Origin: Opisthorchis felineus | Taxonomy: Eukaryota > Platyhelminthes > Trematoda > Opisthorchiida > Opisthorchiidae | Direction: 5' to 3' | Length of the DNA stretch: 64,000 nt | Assembly: GCA_004794785.1 (NCBI GenBank) | Contig: SJOL01006411.1 | Span: forward strand, 409,615-473,614 | In this document: positions 63,997 to 64,000 of the stretch, in pieces | Layout of the letters: each line of letters starts with the position of its first letter | How positions within the stretch are numbered: position 1 is the first letter of the stretch | Notes under the pieces: model-generated | What the model saw: only the letters and a program-made list of their open reading frames with translations | The model's database searches: none | Told to the model about the DNA's origin: nothing | Position numbers and translations under genes: made by a program

Positions 63997-64000
63997 ACCT

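Noticed and set aside
1..64000. CRISPR arrays, bacterial operons, ribosome binding sites, rRNA
   Set aside because: None is present; introns, microsatellites and LINEs show that the sequence is eukaryotic.

Overview
This window is eukaryotic, intron-rich and dominated by old repeats. The only protein-coding gene I can support is on the minus strand: a chain of eight exons, each encoding one fibronectin type III (FN3) domain, plus a probable upstream micro-exon. The eight FN3 exons total about 2.4 kb of the 64 kb; introns run from 1.3 to 9.1 kb. All inferred splice sites are GT-AG, every intron is phase 1, and the reading frame stays open across every inferred junction. In transcript order (high to low coordinate) the exons are 61250-61273 (micro-exon), 52500-52775, 43120-43440, 39544-39810, 30997-31275, 21879-22154, 14576-14881, 5826-6137 and 4199-4540. 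Neither end of the gene is in view: no signal peptide, membrane segment, start codon or stop codon could be assigned.

The repeats suggest a flatworm (Platyhelminthes), with a tapeworm or fluke most likely; this is inference. The main family is a non-LTR retrotransposon of the RTE clade, recognised by its apurinic-type endonuclease and reverse transcriptase, with a GAT-rich microsatellite tail. At least eight decayed fragments occur, on both strands. There is also one CR1-like LINE with an inactivated reverse transcriptase, one tRNA-derived SINE with a target-site duplication, and a 198-bp inverted repeat just upstream of the CR1-like LINE. A dispersed family of about 300 bp carries a hammerhead-ribozyme-like core. 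That core is intact in one copy at the right edge, and two decayed copies lie in tandem near 7.3-7.7 kb.

Layout: 1-4.2 kb is 3' flank or intron with an RTE remnant. From 4.2 to 61.3 kb the FN3 exons are separated by repeat-filled introns. From 61.3 to 64 kb is the upstream intron, ending in a hammerhead element and a possible splice donor on the last bases.

The most notable observations are three. First, the FN3 domains hold exactly one cysteine each, at two alternating positions, which defines a two-type domain pattern. Second, the hammerhead-bearing repeat has one copy whose core looks catalytically complete. Third, the RTE 5' region contains tRNA-like promoter boxes and shares sequence with the SINE. 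All family assignments come from reading the sequence; no database search was run.
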